A stretch of 30,400 nt of DNA from Guillardia theta CCMP2712. Lineage: Eukaryota; Cryptophyceae; Pyrenomonadales; Geminigeraceae. A program made the position numbers and the translations under genes. The DNA lies in the NCBI RefSeq assembly GCF_000315625.1, contig NW_005434640.1, positions 476,452-506,851 on the forward strand, given 5' to 3'. Of the stretch, positions 28,638 to 30,400 are shown piece by piece. Within the stretch, counting starts at the first letter, position 1. Every line of letters begins with the position of its first letter. The notes beneath the pieces were generated by a model that saw only the letters and a program-made list of their open reading frames with translations, made no database searches and was not told the DNA's origin.

Positions 28638-29443
28638 CTACAAGTCCGTCTCGTCCATCGTTGATCGCTTGGCTCGGAACAGCAACAATGGTGCATGTCT
28701 ACCCTTATGGCGCCCAGGAGCAAGCATCGCTTTCCCTAGCAGAGCCTCCAGCTCCTCGGGTGCTTCATCACCGACTACTCGCTCGCATCTCAGGGCCAGC
28801 TGGGGACTGATGGCCGTCAGCCTTAAGGCGTCAGGGATGTATGTACACCTCCATCTCAGTCGCCGACCTCGTTGCTCTCTCTCCCGCCTTCACTGCTCGC
28901 AGTTGTCGCTCACTGTGCTCGGCATGGTTCGCTCCTTCTGGACGCTGCTGCCCCTCAGCCGCACCTGGAGGGTCCCAGTGTCCTTGCTGGACCAGGACAA
29001 GCAGGGAATTGTTAGGGATTGACAACCCTGATGATCTACCTTGAATCTGAACTTGAGCCCACTTGCTGTCTTGCGTTAAGCAAGCAAACAGGAACCTCAA
29101 CACGCTCGATGAACGTATAGAAAGTTAGGATAGATTTATCATCAAACCGACAGGATAAATCGGCTAGTTAACTGAAGTATACGTAACCTCTCAAGTGACT
29201 CCTTTCAGGAATGAGCGGGCGAGGAACGAGGAGAAGTAGGAGGACCTTCGAGCAGATCGCCAGCGCTTCCTCTACCTCGTCCTCACCAACCGACGTGACG
29301 CGTACAGGATCTGAGGGCCCGATGACTCGGATCTGCTGGTCCGTCAGCTGGGCGGGCGACCCCCTGCGCCTCCTCGATTCTTCAATGCGGAGAACTGAAA
29401 GGAGGAACGAGATTTCATGCAGAGAAGGACCCCTCTTGTTACA
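28638..29443 (-). CDS. Spliced gene of unknown function, 5' end unresolved
   Basis: Exons, in gene order: (upstream)-29443, 29287-29394, 29040-29163, 28894-28986 and 28638-28854. Introns are 48, 123, 53 and 39 nt, all phase-consistent. Readable segments are LRIEESRRRRGSPAQLTDQQ and IRVIGPSDPVRVTSV, FDDKSILTFYTFIERVEVPV, LQVRLRGSSVQKERTMPS, SDNCEQWRCTYIPDALRLTA and VVGDEAPEELEALLGKAMLA, ending STMDETDL. An alternative model uses a 44-nt intron (29202-29245) after EDEVEEALAICSK and stops at 29142, which would make two genes. No domain recognised. The 5' part runs into Gly/Arg/Glu- and Asp-rich low-complexity sequence near 29460-29614. Confidence 0.5.
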
Positions 29444-30054
29444 TCGATAGCCGCTCCGCAGGCCCCTTCCCCTCCTTCCTTCCTTTATCTCTACTATCTT
29501 TTTTCTCCCTCCCTCCCTCCCTCCCTCCCTCCAGTGGCCTTGTCCCCTCTCTTTCCCCTCCTCCTCCTCCTCCTCACCATCGTCGTCGTCGTCGTCGTCG
29601 TCGAGTTTGCACACATAGGAAAGTAATTTTAATTTGGTAGTAACTGGGACCTCTTGGTGTACTGCAATAAAAAAGAGTAAAGTTTAAAATGTTTTTATAG
29701 AGGAGAAAACAGAAATGGACAAAGCACGTTGGGCACAAGACAGAGAGGAGGAAGAGGGAGGGAGGGAGGGAGGGAGTGAGTGAGTGAGTGAGTGAGTGAG
29801 TGAGTGAGTGAGTGAGTGAGGGAGGGAGGGAGGGAGGGAGGGAGGGAGGGAGGAGGGAGGAGGAACTTGAGCTAGAACGGGGTAGGATTGAGAACTGGAT
29901 GGAGCAGCGAGTCAACATAGAAATCAGGGCAAACAGAGCAGTAAAGGAATCAAGTGGTGCCGTACCTATCGCTGAGAGGAGGAGGAAAAGGTTGTTGTTG
30001 TTGTTGTGATTGATACTGCAGGTGGATGGAGGCAGGAGGGTTCAGTTGAGTGAC
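29444..30054. other. Microsatellite-rich spacer
   Basis: 29505-29532 is a CCCT run and 29580-29603 is a GTC run (Asp run on the minus strand). 29754-29866 is a composite array (see separate entry), and 29990-30006 is a TTG run. No splice-supported gene beyond the possible 5' exons of the minus-strand gene. Confidence 0.55.
29754..29866. repeat. Composite GGGA-GTGA-GGGA tandem array
   Basis: About five GGGA units, then about a dozen GTGA units, then about nine GGGA units: one tetranucleotide array whose centre carries a uniform single-base variant. Confidence 0.9.
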
Positions 30055-30075
30055 ATGGAGGAAGTCCCAGCATGA
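30055..30075 (+). promoter_or_regulatory. Short upstream ORF overlapping the esterase start codon
   Basis: ATGGAGGAAGTCCCAGCATGA encodes six residues (MEEVPA). Its TGA overlaps the ATG at 30072 as ATGA. If the mRNA starts upstream, ribosomes would meet this ORF first, and termination-reinitiation could control the esterase. Confidence 0.4.
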
Positions 30076-30400
30076 AGAGTCTCCTTTCCCCTTCCTCCAG
30101 GCGCAGGGAAAGCCTGAGGACGCTGCTGAGCGATGAGGCGAGCAGCCGCGAGGAGGAGATGGAAGGGCTGGGGCTGATGGCGATGTCGCTGGTGGAGGAG
30201 GATCATGGGGAGGAGGGAGGGGAGGGTCTCCCCTCGCACCTCTACATCCTCGTGCATGGCTTCAACTCCCGCGCCGAGCACCTCAACTACGTGGCCAAGG
30301 AGATGGCGAACAGGCTGGGGCCCTCGGCTGCGGTTTACAGCTCCTTCTGCAACGAAGCCAAGGTGCCCAACTTCTTGTTCCACCCGACGCACGAAGGGAT
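30072..30400 (+). CDS. DUF676-type serine esterase/lipase, N-terminal part (runs off the window)
   Basis: An open frame from ATG 30072 to the window end (109 codons). An acidic leader (about 1-55, EEEMEGLGLMAMSLVEEDHG) is followed by LPSHLYILVHGFNSRAEHLN and YVAKEMANRL, then AAVYSSFCNEAKVPNFLF. The pattern 'H-L-x-x-L-V-H-G-F/L...W/L-x-Y-x-x-x-x-L...YSS-x-x-N' is that of the DUF676 putative serine esterase family. In this family the catalytic Ser comes later, in a GHSLGG-type motif beyond the window. An in-frame TGA at 30051 supports this start. Substrate unknown; the family includes lipid esterases. Confidence 0.75.
   Translation, partial: MKSLLSPSSRRRESLRTLLSDEASSREEEMEGLGLMAMSLVEEDHGEEGGEGLPSHLYILVHGFNSRAEHLNYVAKEMANRLGPSAAVYSSFCNEAKVPNFLFHPTHEG

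Noticed and set aside
29209-29313. Plus-strand exon-like frame (LRADRQRFLYLVLTNRRDAY)
   Set aside because: Contains an in-frame TAG just upstream and a TGA directly after; antisense to better-supported minus-strand exons.

Overview
This looks like nuclear DNA of a compact, intron-rich unicellular eukaryote. Nearly every gene is cut by very short spliceosomal introns (mostly 41-56 nt, a few with GC donors). There are no bacterial operons. One protein (the FKBP) starts with a signal peptide followed by a basic, transit-peptide-like stretch, as expected for a plastid behind extra membranes. I infer a secondary-plastid alga, most likely a cryptophyte such as Guillardia theta. This rests on style and content, not on a database match.

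Layout. 1-6080 is mostly accessory: fragments of a decayed retroelement-like sequence (1-272, 3038-4614, inverted piece 5099-5400), GC-rich blocks, GTACC-rich spacers, and two weakly supported small gene candidates near 933-2095. 6408-17801 is gene-dense: a SlyD-like FKBP (+), an unknown membrane-anchored protein (-), an oligopeptidase B-type S9 peptidase (+), a PDZ plus coiled-coil protein (+) whose stop codon is 2 nt from the stop of a convergent thiopurine S-methyltransferase-like gene (-), and a Gpt2/Sct1-type glycerol-3-phosphate acyltransferase (+). 17959-18679 is ribosomal protein eL30 (-). 18680-21843 holds spacers, minisatellites, a small two-segment membrane protein (-) and a GC-rich hairpin element. 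21844-25241 has a divergent pair: a carbohydrate-type sulfotransferase (-) and a secretory, membrane-anchored aspartic protease (+). 25822-27728 is a TIPIN/Swi3 replication-fork protein (-). 28638-29443 is an unknown spliced gene (-). The window ends inside a DUF676-type lipase/esterase (+).

The most striking object is the aspartic protease at 23532-25241. Its halves are in permuted order: the DTGT aspartate, flap and C-lobe come first, and the segment carrying the first DTGS aspartate follows at the C-terminus, just before a membrane anchor. It reads as a natural circular permutation of a pepsin-fold enzyme.

The genes do not form one pathway. Genes pack head-to-head and tail-to-tail with short spacers. 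Spliced models were built by eye from GT/GC-AG boundaries, reading-phase agreement and family motifs. Start exons are the least certain parts.
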